Source of the DNA: Caldisericota bacterium
GTDB lineage: Bacteria; Caldisericota; JANLFM01
DNA length: 64,000 bases
Direction of reading: 5' to 3'
Assembly: GCA_024655865.1 (NCBI GenBank)
Contig: JANLFM010000001.1
Location: forward strand, 110,938-174,937
In this document: positions 45,590 through 53,983 of the stretch, piece after piece
Position numbering within the stretch: position 1 is the stretch's first letter
How the letters are laid out: the number at the start of each line of letters is the position of its first letter
The notes under the pieces: generated by a model
Database searches by the model: none
What the model was told of the DNA's origin: nothing
What the model saw: the letters and a program-made list of their open reading frames with translations, nothing else
Translations under genes and position numbers: made by a program

Positions 45590-45611
45590 AGGCGTACCCT
45601 AAAGAGTCCGT

Positions 45612-46600
45612 TTAAACTTCCTTTTCAGAACTGGCAAGAATTGGCTCGGGTTCATCCTCATCGTGATCGGGCAGTATTCTCTCCGCGTTCCTGATGACTG
45701 GAAATAAGTATCCGCTCAGTCCCGAAATCACCACGAGGAGGTTAAAGAGAAAGATCATCATGGCCATTCCCGAGCCCGGCCCTACTCCGAAAATTGAGCC
45801 AAAAGAACTGGCCAGTGAACCTCCCGGCTGGAACGCTGGTTCAAATACGTAATCCGCAAGAGGTCCGGCGATAAGCAAAGCGATGGGAGACACCACCTAT
45901 TCCTCCCGCAGCCTCGGCAGCCGCTAAAGCTGTGGCGTTACTTCCAGTTCGAGCCAGGATCATGGGGACAGCTACGGTCCAGGAAAAGCTGGAAAACAGG
46001 TTGCCAAAGAGAAAAATCAGTTGCAGGCCCAGAAGGCTGGGCTTGGAGAAAATATACCGGAATCCATACAGGGATTCCTTAAGCAGGGAACCCGCTCCCT
46101 CTATTCCCTCCTTTGAACGGGTAGGACTGGGAATGCGGGAAAAAATCAGGGTAGTAAGAGCGATTATCAGGGAGAAAAGGTCAATCAAAAAAATTGGGGC
46201 GATCCCCACAAACCCCATCAAGAAAACAGCCAGAACGGGAGCTAAAATTCCCGTTCCCGCCTCCGCCATGGTAACCAGAGCCGTGGCGCGGGAGTATTGG
46301 TGTTTGGGGATAAGAAGGGTCATGGCAGCGGAATAGGCGGGCCAGTGAAAGGCAGCAAATATCCCGGCAAAGGCGCCGAGGGCATGGACATGCCAGATCT
46401 CAAGGTTTCCCATCAAAAACAGGATAAAAATTACCAGAGTGGAAACTCCCATAGCGCTATCGGCAAGGGCAATAATAAGCTTTCTATTCCACCTGTCCAC
46501 CAGGGCTCCAGCAATGGGGCTCATGAAAATCTCGGGCCCAAAGTTCCCTTATTCCACAAATTCCATTTGAACGGCGAATCGCCAATTTGATTTCTGCTTG
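45612..46600 (-). pseudogene. MFS transporter with two deletions and a stop codon
   Basis: Fragments of one 12-helix major-facilitator protein in order: an N-terminal tail (NWRFAVQMEFVE) ending at TAA 46549-46551; then GALVDRWNRKLIIALADS, several helices, and PVLAVFLMGFVG to AAEAAGGIGG; then, in another frame, SPIALLIAGPLADYVFEPAF to the end. Compared with relatives, most of helices 1-2 is missing before GPEIFMSPIAG. A stretch of about 80 residues is missing at the 45885-45905 junction, where AGGIGG joins SPIALL. The closest relatives are macrolide-efflux-like permeases. Non-functional as read. Confidence 0.8.
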
Positions 46601-46711
46601 CTAATTTTTTCAGGTTGCTCCTTTGAAAACGGGTTTTGCCGGGCTCTCTGCGTCCTGCAAACGATCCCCTTGCCTTGTGAATTTAGGCTCTTTGAAAGGA
46701 TGAGAGCTAAA

Positions 46712-47260
46712 TTAAAGAATAAGCCTCACCAGAGGGTACTCGGGATCGTCCCTCAAAATGTGGAAGCCGGAATTGAGGTAGAGCTCCACCGGTCCGGAGG
46801 GGTTCTCCAGGCCACTCTTCCTGGCAAAGGTCTCCACTGCTTTGAACCCTCTTTCTCGAAGTTCCTCAAGTATCTCTTGAAGGAGCTTTTTCCCCAGGCC
46901 CAAACCGGAGAATTTTTTATTGCCGATAAAAAGGCAGGCCAAAAATATGGCGTCCTCACTTAAGGGCCCAGAAGGGTATTCTGCGGCATTGGGGAAAAAT
47001 CTGGGTGGTCCATATTGAGCGTAAACCGCCCCTTCCCCATCCAGGAAGAGGATTTTTCCGCATGGGCCGAACTCCTTCCTCACTTCCTCAACCCAGCGAA
47101 GTTTCTCTTCGAAAGCTCTTTCCTGCCACCCAGGAGAGTTTTCCTGCATTTTCTCCGGGTGTTCCCAGTAAAGGCAACGTTTGCAGGAAAAAGGAAACCG
47201 GTCGAATTCCGGAGCCCGGGGCAGGGTGCTCTCGTTTAAATCCTTAATTTCTATTTTCAT
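46712..47260 (-). CDS. GNAT-family acetyltransferase
   Basis: 182-aa protein. Cysteines in the N-terminal FSCKRCLYWEHPEK segment are of the kind seen in a subgroup of clostridial GNATs. The acetyl-CoA pyrophosphate loop is FSGLGLGKKLLQEIL, after the FLACLFI strand, and the ELYLNSGFHILRDDPEYPL end is typical. The substrate is unknown. It lies in a minus-strand group with the thiamine-binding protein and a second GNAT of related type. Confidence 0.82.
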   Translation of the reverse strand: MKIEIKDLNESTLPRAPEFDRFPFSCKRCLYWEHPEKMQENSPGWQERAFEEKLRWVEEVRKEFGPCGKILFLDGEGAVYAQYGPPRFFPNAAEYPSGPLSEDAIFLACLFIGNKKFSGLGLGKKLLQEILEELRERGFKAVETFARKSGLENPSGPVELYLNSGFHILRDDPEYPLVRLIL

Positions 47261-47286
47261 TCCCTTCCTTATTTATTAGCTTTTCC

Positions 47287-47595
47287 TTAATCAGAATGAC
47301 CCAGCTTCTCCTTTACGGAATGGATCTTCCCCTCCAGGGTAAGCTCTTTATCCCGTCTTTCGTCTATCTTTACAGTAGTGGCCACTCTCAGCACCCCTTG
47401 CTCGAACAGGCACTCGTGAACTTTCTTCACCAAAGTTAAGATTTCGTCCACCGATCCTTGAATGCAGGTAGACATGGGAGTTAGCACATAGGGAATTCCG
47501 CTTTCCTCGATGATTTTTTCCACCTCAGCTACATAGCGAGAGAGACTGGGAGAGCCAGTCCCCAGCGGAGTAACAGTGATCTCGGCAACCGCCAT
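47287..47595 (-). CDS. MTH1187/YkoF-type thiamine-binding protein
   Basis: 102-aa protein from ATG 47595, preferred over the upstream in-frame GTG because GTGAGGAGA lies just before it. Signatures are AEITVTPLGTGSPSLSRYVA and YVLTPMSTCIQGSVDEIL. The family folds as a ferredoxin-like tetramer and binds thiamine or related pyrimidines. The gene sits between two acetyltransferase genes. Confidence 0.9.
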   Translation of the reverse strand: MAVAEITVTPLGTGSPSLSRYVAEVEKIIEESGIPYVLTPMSTCIQGSVDEILTLVKKVHECLFEQGVLRVATTVKIDERRDKELTLEGKIHSVKEKLGHSD

Positions 47596-47647
47596 TCTCC
47601 TCACCTCACATAAGATAAGATTTCAACTTTTCAAGTCGAGGGTTTCT

Positions 47648-48457
47648 TCAAACCCCCTTCTCGAGGCCGAGCGCCCCGCGGACCTCTCTCATGAACTCCT
47701 CCTTTTCCAGGACAAAGGCTTTGATGGGAATGCCGTTGACTACTATCCCTTCGAATCCTCCTCTCTTCTGGAACTCTTCAGGCTCTTCCGCCCAATTTAC
47801 CCAGCGGATGGGGATTTCAGGCGTCAATTTCTCAATTGCCTGTTCCGCCAGCTTGCAAAAGTAGTACTCCCAGGGGCAAAAAGAAGGCCCATAGAGGATC
47901 ACTACCCTTCCTTTGTCCTCATCTTGCCTGACGTAAAGGGGTGGCTTCTTTTTCCCTTTTAAGTGAAAACCTTCCTCAAGGGGGAGAGATAGAAAGTCAG
48001 GATCATCAGGAGAAGGCTGAAAACCCCTCTTAAGAAAAAAATCCTTCATGGAAAGTTGCCCCTCTGCCTCTCCAGAGAAAGCCCAAACAGTAATCCCGGA
48101 GGCCGGCTTTCCTCCATTCCAATCCTGAGGCTTCCTGGCCTCCTCTATCAGAGAATCGAGGAGCAACGAGCCTATGCCCTTTCCCCAGTGTTCCTTGCGG
48201 GGCACGAAAATACACAGAAGGTGAAATATTCCTTCTTCGGGGACCGGTTGAAATTGAACCATTCCCGCTATTCCTCCCTCCAGAATAGCTATCCTGGCGA
48301 ATGGTTCTCCTCTATCCAGCTTATCCCGAACCCAGGCCTCTTTCAGGGCTACGCCCTTGAGGAACGCCTCATCCTTTGCTCGATGTTCAGGAACGCAAAA
48401 TCTTGAGAACTCAGGGATGAGTTCTCTGGAAATGTCCACCACAAAGGGTTTCTCCAT
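47648..48457 (-). CDS. GNAT acetyltransferase fused to a thioredoxin-like domain
   Basis: 269-aa two-domain protein. Residues ~1-155 form a GNAT domain with the acetyl-CoA loop EHWGKGIGSLLLDSL. Residues ~165-260 look like a thioredoxin-fold or YoaP-like domain: VILYGPSFCPWEYYFCKLAEQ, with a cysteine where a CxxC would lie, then WVNWAEEPEEFQKRGGFEGIVVNGIPI. YoaP-type fusions are described in bacilli and clostridia without known substrates. It is the first gene of a minus-strand trio with the 46712 GNAT and the thiamine-binding protein. Confidence 0.82.
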   Translation of the reverse strand: MEKPFVVDISRELIPEFSRFCVPEHRAKDEAFLKGVALKEAWVRDKLDRGEPFARIAILEGGIAGMVQFQPVPEEGIFHLLCIFVPRKEHWGKGIGSLLLDSLIEEARKPQDWNGGKPASGITVWAFSGEAEGQLSMKDFFLKRGFQPSPDDPDFLSLPLEEGFHLKGKKKPPLYVRQDEDKGRVVILYGPSFCPWEYYFCKLAEQAIEKLTPEIPIRWVNWAEEPEEFQKRGGFEGIVVNGIPIKAFVLEKEEFMREVRGALGLEKGV

Positions 48458-48561
48458 ACAGCTCTCCCATTGGAAAGATTAACTACAGGGATATTTTCTC
48501 AGATGAGAAGGGAAAGCACAAAAGACTTTGTTTTGAAAATTTAAGGCCCCTTCGCAGGAAG

Positions 48562-49674
48562 TCATTCTTCCGTATTCTTATAATCCCGAGGGACCAGTCT
48601 TCCCAGGGAGCAAAGGATCTCATAGCTGATAGTGCCGATCAGATCAGAGAGCTCGTCCACAGGTAAACCTTCCCCGAAAACGATTACTTCTTCGCCCGGT
48701 TTTATGTTCTCAATACCAGTCACATCCAGAGCGCACATGTCCATACATACTCTCCCCACCTGAGGTACCTTTTTCCCTCGGATGAGAAAATAGCTAAGGT
48801 TGGAAAAAAGCCTTGTGTATCCATTTCCATAACCCAGAGGAATTATGGCGATCTTGCGCTTTTCCTTTGCCGTATATGCCCTTCCATAGCTGACCGTCTC
48901 CCCGGGCTCAACCTCCCGGATGCTCATCACCTTGGTTTTGACGGTCATGGCAGGCCTTAGGGAAATGACCCTCTTTACTTCATTTGAGGGGTAAACGCCG
49001 TAGACCATAATTCCCACGCGTACTAAATCCAGGCGAGATTCTGGCAGCTCTAAGGTGGCCGCGCTATTGGCCATATGCTTTAGAGGAACCCTGATCCCCG
49101 CCCTTTCCAGGTCCCGCAGGCACTGGCGGAACCTTTCCAGCTGGAAGCGGGCAAAGGTTTTATCCTCTTCGTCTGCAGTAGCAAAGTGGCTGAAAACACC
49201 TTCAAGCTCCAATCCCGGATGCCCAAGAATTTCTTTTGCGACCTTCAATGCGTCCTCGCATCGGACACCTAACCTGTTCATTCCTGTATCTATTTTCAGA
49301 TGAACTCTGATTCTCTTTCTCACTTTTTGCGCTTCCCGATCAAGCACTTTCAGGGTCGAGGGACTCTCTACGGTTTGGGAAAGACCGTAATTTGCCACAA
49401 TTTGCGCTTCCTCGGGTTCAATTGGCAGAAGGACCAGAATTGGAGCCTTAATCCCCGCCTCTCGCAGTAGTTTCCCCTCAATTGGGTTGGCCACGCCTAA
49501 CCAGGTAGCACCACTTTTTATGGCAACCTGGCCCACTTCAAGAGCTCCGTGTCCATAGCCATCGGCCTTCACTACCGCCATTAAATGGCATTTTTCCCCG
49601 ATCAGGCCCTTGATGGCTTTAACGTTTTGCGCAATCGCTTCCAGATCAATGACTGCTTTGGTCGAATTCGCCAT
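48562..49674 (-). CDS. alr: Alanine racemase
   Basis: PLP enzyme making D-alanine for peptidoglycan. The Schiff-base lysine is K36 in VVKADGYGHGA; the catalytic Tyr lies in GYGNGY, where the usual Asp of GYGDGY is Asn; the VGRVCMDM motif and the C-terminal SYEILCSLGRLVPR are intact. At 370 aa it is the standard length. It partners functionally with dat at 34334-35206. A small gap separates it from the ARPP-1 gene upstream. Confidence 0.95.
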   Translation of the reverse strand: MANSTKAVIDLEAIAQNVKAIKGLIGEKCHLMAVVKADGYGHGALEVGQVAIKSGATWLGVANPIEGKLLREAGIKAPILVLLPIEPEEAQIVANYGLSQTVESPSTLKVLDREAQKVRKRIRVHLKIDTGMNRLGVRCEDALKVAKEILGHPGLELEGVFSHFATADEEDKTFARFQLERFRQCLRDLERAGIRVPLKHMANSAATLELPESRLDLVRVGIMVYGVYPSNEVKRVISLRPAMTVKTKVMSIREVEPGETVSYGRAYTAKEKRKIAIIPLGYGNGYTRLFSNLSYFLIRGKKVPQVGRVCMDMCALDVTGIENIKPGEEVIVFGEGLPVDELSDLIGTISYEILCSLGRLVPRDYKNTEE

Positions 49675-49762
49675 GGCATACTCCTAAAAGAACCGCGCGG
49701 GCCAATTCTTCGCCGGCGCATGTGCTTGATTTTACTTTTTTTAGACGGAAAATGGTAGGAGT

Positions 49763-50788
49763 TTAATTCTTTTTCTTCTTGAAGGAAGGCAGGGTGGGGG
49801 GTTCAGTATTAAATCCCTTCTCCCTCCATCCGCGCCTCCTTTCCGCGCAGGGGAAATTGCTTTCTCCTTGCTTTCTCAGAGTAAAGAAAGCCGTATGGAT
49901 CAATGAACCGGCGTGGATCAGAGAGGAACCAACCACCCTTTTTCCACTGAATCTATAATCTATGCCATACCCCACGGAATTGAAGACTTCAACTTTGCAC
50001 TTCTTGATCTCCTCAATAAAGGTTTGGGGAAGGGTAATCCGTTGAAGATCTCGAGTTAGGTGCAAAAGGGCATCAAGCGCATAACTTCCCAGAATTTTCC
50101 TGTACAGCCTGAAATAGGCTTTGGAGGAAGAAAGAAATTCCATTCCCACAATAATCCCGTCGATCTGGACCATTAAGCCCTTCTGCTCCGGCAGTGGTTC
50201 AAAAGCCTGGAGGTATTCCTCAAGGTCCTCGGACTTTTCCCGCGCTATGTCGCGAAAGGCCCCGGTTTCGGGTCTGCAGTTCGCTTCCTGGGCAATTTGA
50301 TCAATTTCTCTCCAGATGGATCCCTGATCGGAACGGAATCCCGTTTTACTTCTCAGGGACTCGGTAACGGTTTTCACTTTCTCCTCCCTGATCCTTGAGG
50401 AGATAAAAAAATCAGAATTGCCAAAACTCTTCGATACCTGAAACCATCTTCCCCTTTCTGTACAGCTTACGGGAATAATCGTTTTCGATTTTTCCTTGAG
50501 AAGGATGGTAGTGTTCAGGGTCCTGTTCTGTTTGGCGCCAATTAATTCCTCCCCATCCAGGATGAGCACGGGGAGATCGGCTTCGTTTATCGCCAGTAGT
50601 TCTGGCACTACCCCTATTTGGTCCTTTTCCCTGATTGTGAGGAGGCCCGCTTCCAGTGCTTCGTCAAAAGTAAGGTATTCCAGCCCCTGGGCGTCATCAT
50701 AATAAAGTGGGGCAATGGACATATTTTTGTAGTTGTGGAACTCCCCCACCTGCAGTTTCTCAAGGAGGGAAACAAACAAACCTTGCAC
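49763..50788 (-). CDS. ARPP-1/DUF6569-domain protein
   Basis: 341-aa protein of the family sometimes annotated ARPP-1. Motifs: FVSLLEKLQVGEFHNYKNMSIAPL at the start, ILDGEELIGAKQNRTLNTTILL, PVSCTERGRW, and a C-terminal region with YRLYRKILGSYALDA. The family occurs with nucleotide or RNA-related enzymes in some bacteria, but no reaction is known. The last ~30 residues, lysine-rich, look like a non-conserved tail. It is transcribed away from the alpha/beta-hydrolase gene. Confidence 0.8.
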   Translation of the reverse strand: MQGLFVSLLEKLQVGEFHNYKNMSIAPLYYDDAQGLEYLTFDEALEAGLLTIREKDQIGVVPELLAINEADLPVLILDGEELIGAKQNRTLNTTILLKEKSKTIIPVSCTERGRWFQVSKSFGNSDFFISSRIREEKVKTVTESLRSKTGFRSDQGSIWREIDQIAQEANCRPETGAFRDIAREKSEDLEEYLQAFEPLPEQKGLMVQIDGIIVGMEFLSSSKAYFRLYRKILGSYALDALLHLTRDLQRITLPQTFIEEIKKCKVEVFNSVGYGIDYRFSGKRVVGSSLIHAGSLIHTAFFTLRKQGESNFPCAERRRGWREKGFNTEPPTLPSFKKKKN

Positions 50789-51010
50789 CGTAAATCACCC
50801 CTCATCAGTAAATTTTGTTTGATCATAAACCCCGAACGCTGCCAGCTTATGTGTCACCATTACCAAAAATTAAAAATAAAGGGCTTTTATGACCCGGACC
50901 ATTCTCTCTCCCATTCGGTCAAATGCAACTTCAAAGAGAGGCTGAATTCTCTCCCCGGGCGTGCGGAAATGATAAAATGTGGGGTGTACTCAGTCATCTG
51001 GAGGGGTAAA

Positions 51011-51853
51011 ATGGCTCACTATACGGGCAAATTTAGAGGGGCCGGAGATCTGGAGCTTTTCTACCAGTGCTGGGAAACGGATGTGCCCAATAAAGTGAAC
51101 CTTCTAATCATTCACGGCTTCGGGGAGCACAGTGGAAGGTACATGAACCTCGTTGACCACCTTGTACCCAGAGGGTATACGGTCTGGGGCTTTGATCATC
51201 GCGGACATGGAAGATCCCCGGGGCAGCGCGGACACATCAACAGCTGGCAAGAATTCAGGGAGGATGTGCGATCCTTTGTTCAGATGGTGAGGGAAAAAGA
51301 GCAGCGCACTCCAATTTTTATTTTCGGGCACAGCCTGGGAGGCCTGATTGCTTTGGAGTTTGCCTTACACTACCCCGAAGGCTTAAAGGGGGTTATCGCC
51401 TCAAGTCCCGCTCTGGCACAAGTAGGTGTGTCCCCACTCCTTCTGGCTCTTTCGAAGATCCTTTCCGCGCTCTGCCCCCGGATTTCCATAAATATCAAAT
51501 TGAATGCTGATCTTATCTCCAGGGATAAGGAGGTTGTTCGCGCTTACCGCGAGGATCCTCTGGTGCACAGTCTGGCAACCCCCAGGTTAGGGCCGGAACT
51601 GGATAAAGCAAAGTTTTGGACGATGGAACACGCTCAGGAATGGAAGCTGCCGCTGTTAATCTTGCAGGGAACCGCGGACTCCCTCGTTTCTCCAGAGGGG
51701 AGCAGAATCTTTTTTGAAAGGGTCCCCATTCAGGATAAAAAGCTTATAGAGTACGAGGGGGGATACCATGAATCGCATAACGATCTCCATTTTGAACAGG
51801 TGATGAAGGACCTGGAAGCCTGGTTGGAAGCTCACTTAGCTCAATCAATTTAG
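51011..51853 (+). CDS. Alpha/beta hydrolase, monoacylglycerol-lipase type
   Basis: 280-aa serine hydrolase starting at ATG 51011 behind GGAGGGG. A longer in-frame reading to 50618 runs antisense over the neighbouring gene and is rejected. The catalytic triad is visible: nucleophile S108 in FGHSLGGL, the Asp in GTADSLVSPEGS, and the His near the C-terminus in YHESHNDL. The oxyanion strand IIHGFGEHSGRY and the FDHRGHGRSPG motif mark the monoglyceride lipase/lysophospholipase group. It is a free-standing gene. Confidence 0.93.
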   Translation: MAHYTGKFRGAGDLELFYQCWETDVPNKVNLLIIHGFGEHSGRYMNLVDHLVPRGYTVWGFDHRGHGRSPGQRGHINSWQEFREDVRSFVQMVREKEQRTPIFIFGHSLGGLIALEFALHYPEGLKGVIASSPALAQVGVSPLLLALSKILSALCPRISINIKLNADLISRDKEVVRAYREDPLVHSLATPRLGPELDKAKFWTMEHAQEWKLPLLILQGTADSLVSPEGSRIFFERVPIQDKKLIEYEGGYHESHNDLHFEQVMKDLEAWLEAHLAQSI

Positions 51854-52181
51854 CTTTCGCTTCCCGTTTTGCTTTCTCTATTTTCTTTCTATAAGTTTCG
51901 GGCTATCGTCCAGCTTGAAGGGCTTAGCTTTTGAACTGTAATGCAAAATTCAAAAACATCATTTACCTGAACTTATGACTTATGTGCGAGTTTCTTTCAC
52001 AGGTTGAGGCCAGGCCCAGTGGTTGCGAAAAATTTTCAAAAGTTTTTAAAATTTCCCGAATTTTATGGTAAAATTAGTTTAAAGTTAAAGAGGGTGGCCC
52101 GAAGTAATCACCTGTAAAAACCTCGAATACTTTATATACCTTTAGTTCCTATCTCATGATTCACCCTCAAAAAGAGAGGTG

Positions 52182-52235
52182 ATGCGTAAAGGGAAAGCTG
52201 TTAGGATTTCAAAAGAAGTTTGGGAAATTTTATAA
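52182..52235 (+). CDS. Possible 17-codon upstream ORF before the DUF2193-like gene
   Basis: The 409-bp gap 51854-52262 holds no ordinary gene. In it, ATG 52182, directly after AGAGAGGTG, opens a 17-codon frame (MRKGKAVRISKEVWEIL) ending at TAA, 28 nt before the DUF2193-like start. It may be a leader peptide or chance. Upstream lie a TAAAAT -10-like box (52069-52074) and a TTTATATA box at 52131. Confidence 0.25.
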   Translation: MRKGKAVRISKEVWEIL

Positions 52236-52262
52236 AAAAAGAAAGGGGGACTTTTTAGTAAT

Positions 52263-53804
52263 ATGCCAGATAAGGCGATTTATGAAAAGATGGTAAAAGA
52301 GGCTGTAGGGGCTGCGAGGGCTGATTATGGTGTAATTAAGCAAAAGAGGGGTGGTCAATTCAAACTTACCGACGCCAAGCCATACGTAGATGCTGCAACC
52401 TCAATGAAGCCCGGCCCGGGTCAATCCAAAGAGATCTTTGACCTTCACGTTGAGTCCGTAAAAGCCCATTATGACATTTTAGTAGGTCTCACTGATACCA
52501 TCCGCCCCGAGGACGATCCCTTCGTAGAGCACTACCAGACACCCCCCATCCTGGAAATCCTTTATGAGGTAGACCCGGCTTTCAAGGCCTCGATGTGGAA
52601 GTTCATCGACGCCATCGCTGCCAACAAAGCCCTAGTCGGCCGCGAGGCTGCAAGGCGCTACGGTGGCATGTATGGTCCCACCTGTGTTGTGGACTTCGCA
52701 ATGTCGGTGGGCTCCACTTCCAACGTAGTCAACCAGATCCTGAGGACCCTGGACATTCCCGCTGACCACAAGAAGACCATTCTCGCTGCCAAGAGCTGGG
52801 GAATGAACACCTCCTACGGAATTGGCTCCGCTTTCCGGGCCGCCGTTGAAGCTGGGAAAACCCTGGCCGAGGCCGAGCAGGCAGAGGTCGAGACGCTCCA
52901 GTTCATTTACCGCGAGCCGGTAGCTGCTCAGGCCCACCTGATGGACACCCATAACCTGGGCGGGCACGGACCGCACACCTCCTTCGATACGAGAAAATAC
53001 ATGGCCCAGTACAAGGAGAGAATCAGGCCATTCGTCTTGGCTGCTCTGAACGCTAAAGTACATCCTGCAAACATCGTGGTTGTCCCCGCCTACTGCGTGG
53101 GTGACGTCGGCCACCATATTGCCCAGTCCGCTTATAACATGTTCAAGGATGACATGGTCTTCGGAATCTACGAAGCCGTCACGGACGTCTTAGAGAACAC
53201 CCTGAGGAAGGGCCTGGAGCTGGATGCTTACAAGAGTGAATGGGACGTCCTGACTGTGGCAACCGGTGCCCCTGCTGCGGCCACAGCTTACATTCTCTGG
53301 TTGGATTCCTTCACCGTTCCCATGGTAATTGACCTCTTCACCAAGCGCTTCTACAACTATGCCGCCATGAATCCCAAGCGCGGTGAGGCTGATGAGCTCC
53401 ACAACGTGGACTTCATGGATATCCTCCTCCGCGGCGAGTCCATCCTGGACATCAGCCCCATCGGCGGTGGCGCCAAGATCAAGGGAATTCCCATCGACTT
53501 CAGCCCCATTGACAAGCACGAGGCCGTTTCCAACCCGCAGCGCTACACCTATCCCGCCTGCGCCATCACCCAGCGCTTCGCCGCATTGATGAGCCTGGCG
53601 GACTTCCCCTGCTATCTCACTCCCGAGTGCGTAACGGCGACACTTTCCACTAACTGCATCGCCTTCCACCCAGAGACCCCTGGCGCTCCCGTAAGAGGAT
53701 GCAAGCACTGCGCTGCCACCACCTTAATTAAGAGGAACGTTCCCTTCGTCAAGGGAGTCGGAAAAGGCAACAAGGGTTACTGCCAGTGGGATGTAGCCGT
53801 ATAA
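52263..53804 (+). CDS. DUF2193-like protein beside the C1 operon, apparently highly expressed
   Basis: 513-aa cytoplasmic protein with no signal peptide or membrane helix, tentatively placed in DUF2193, a family described from methanogenic archaea and of unknown function. It is rich in conserved-looking His and Cys: H225, H230, H235, H238, GHH at 284-285, and a C-terminal cluster C433, C450, C456, C465, C480, C483 (GCKHC) and C507, which suggests a metal or Fe-S site. Codons are strongly biased to C-ending forms, as in groEL, implying a high protein level. It forms its own transcription unit with a strong terminator, directly upstream of the methylene-H4MPT dehydrogenase operon. A role in C1 transfer is inference. 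Confidence 0.6.
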   Translation: MPDKAIYEKMVKEAVGAARADYGVIKQKRGGQFKLTDAKPYVDAATSMKPGPGQSKEIFDLHVESVKAHYDILVGLTDTIRPEDDPFVEHYQTPPILEILYEVDPAFKASMWKFIDAIAANKALVGREAARRYGGMYGPTCVVDFAMSVGSTSNVVNQILRTLDIPADHKKTILAAKSWGMNTSYGIGSAFRAAVEAGKTLAEAEQAEVETLQFIYREPVAAQAHLMDTHNLGGHGPHTSFDTRKYMAQYKERIRPFVLAALNAKVHPANIVVVPAYCVGDVGHHIAQSAYNMFKDDMVFGIYEAVTDVLENTLRKGLELDAYKSEWDVLTVATGAPAAATAYILWLDSFTVPMVIDLFTKRFYNYAAMNPKRGEADELHNVDFMDILLRGESILDISPIGGGAKIKGIPIDFSPIDKHEAVSNPQRYTYPACAITQRFAALMSLADFPCYLTPECVTATLSTNCIAFHPETPGAPVRGCKHCAATTLIKRNVPFVKGVGKGNKGYCQWDVAV

Positions 53805-53838
53805 GGCTACCTCCTTTTGGTGGTTTAGTGTAATTTAT

Positions 53839-53875
53839 GCCACTGGTGAGGGAATCCCTCACCAGTGGCTGTTTT
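53839..53875 (+). terminator. Strong terminator after the DUF2193-like gene
   Basis: A perfect 14-bp stem (53839-53852 with 53856-53869) with an AAT loop is followed by TGTTTTTA. It lies 35 nt after the stop and makes the DUF2193-like gene monocistronic. Confidence 0.92.
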
Positions 53876-53983
53876 TAATCGGAGGGGGCTTAATTCATTC
53901 AATGGAAACCCTTCCTTGATTTTTCATGAAAAGGGGCTCGGATTGTTTTAAAATAATTCCAAATCAATTGCTTGGAGGTGAAA

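Noticed and set aside
46297-46590. Plus-strand ORFs across the MFS pseudogene
   Set aside because: They are antisense shadows of transporter fragments with no family-like sequence.
50618-51010. In-frame N-terminal extension of the alpha/beta hydrolase
   Set aside because: It runs antisense over the start of the ARPP-1 gene and has no hydrolase-like sequence; GGAGGGG and MAHYTGKF at 51011 fit the family start.
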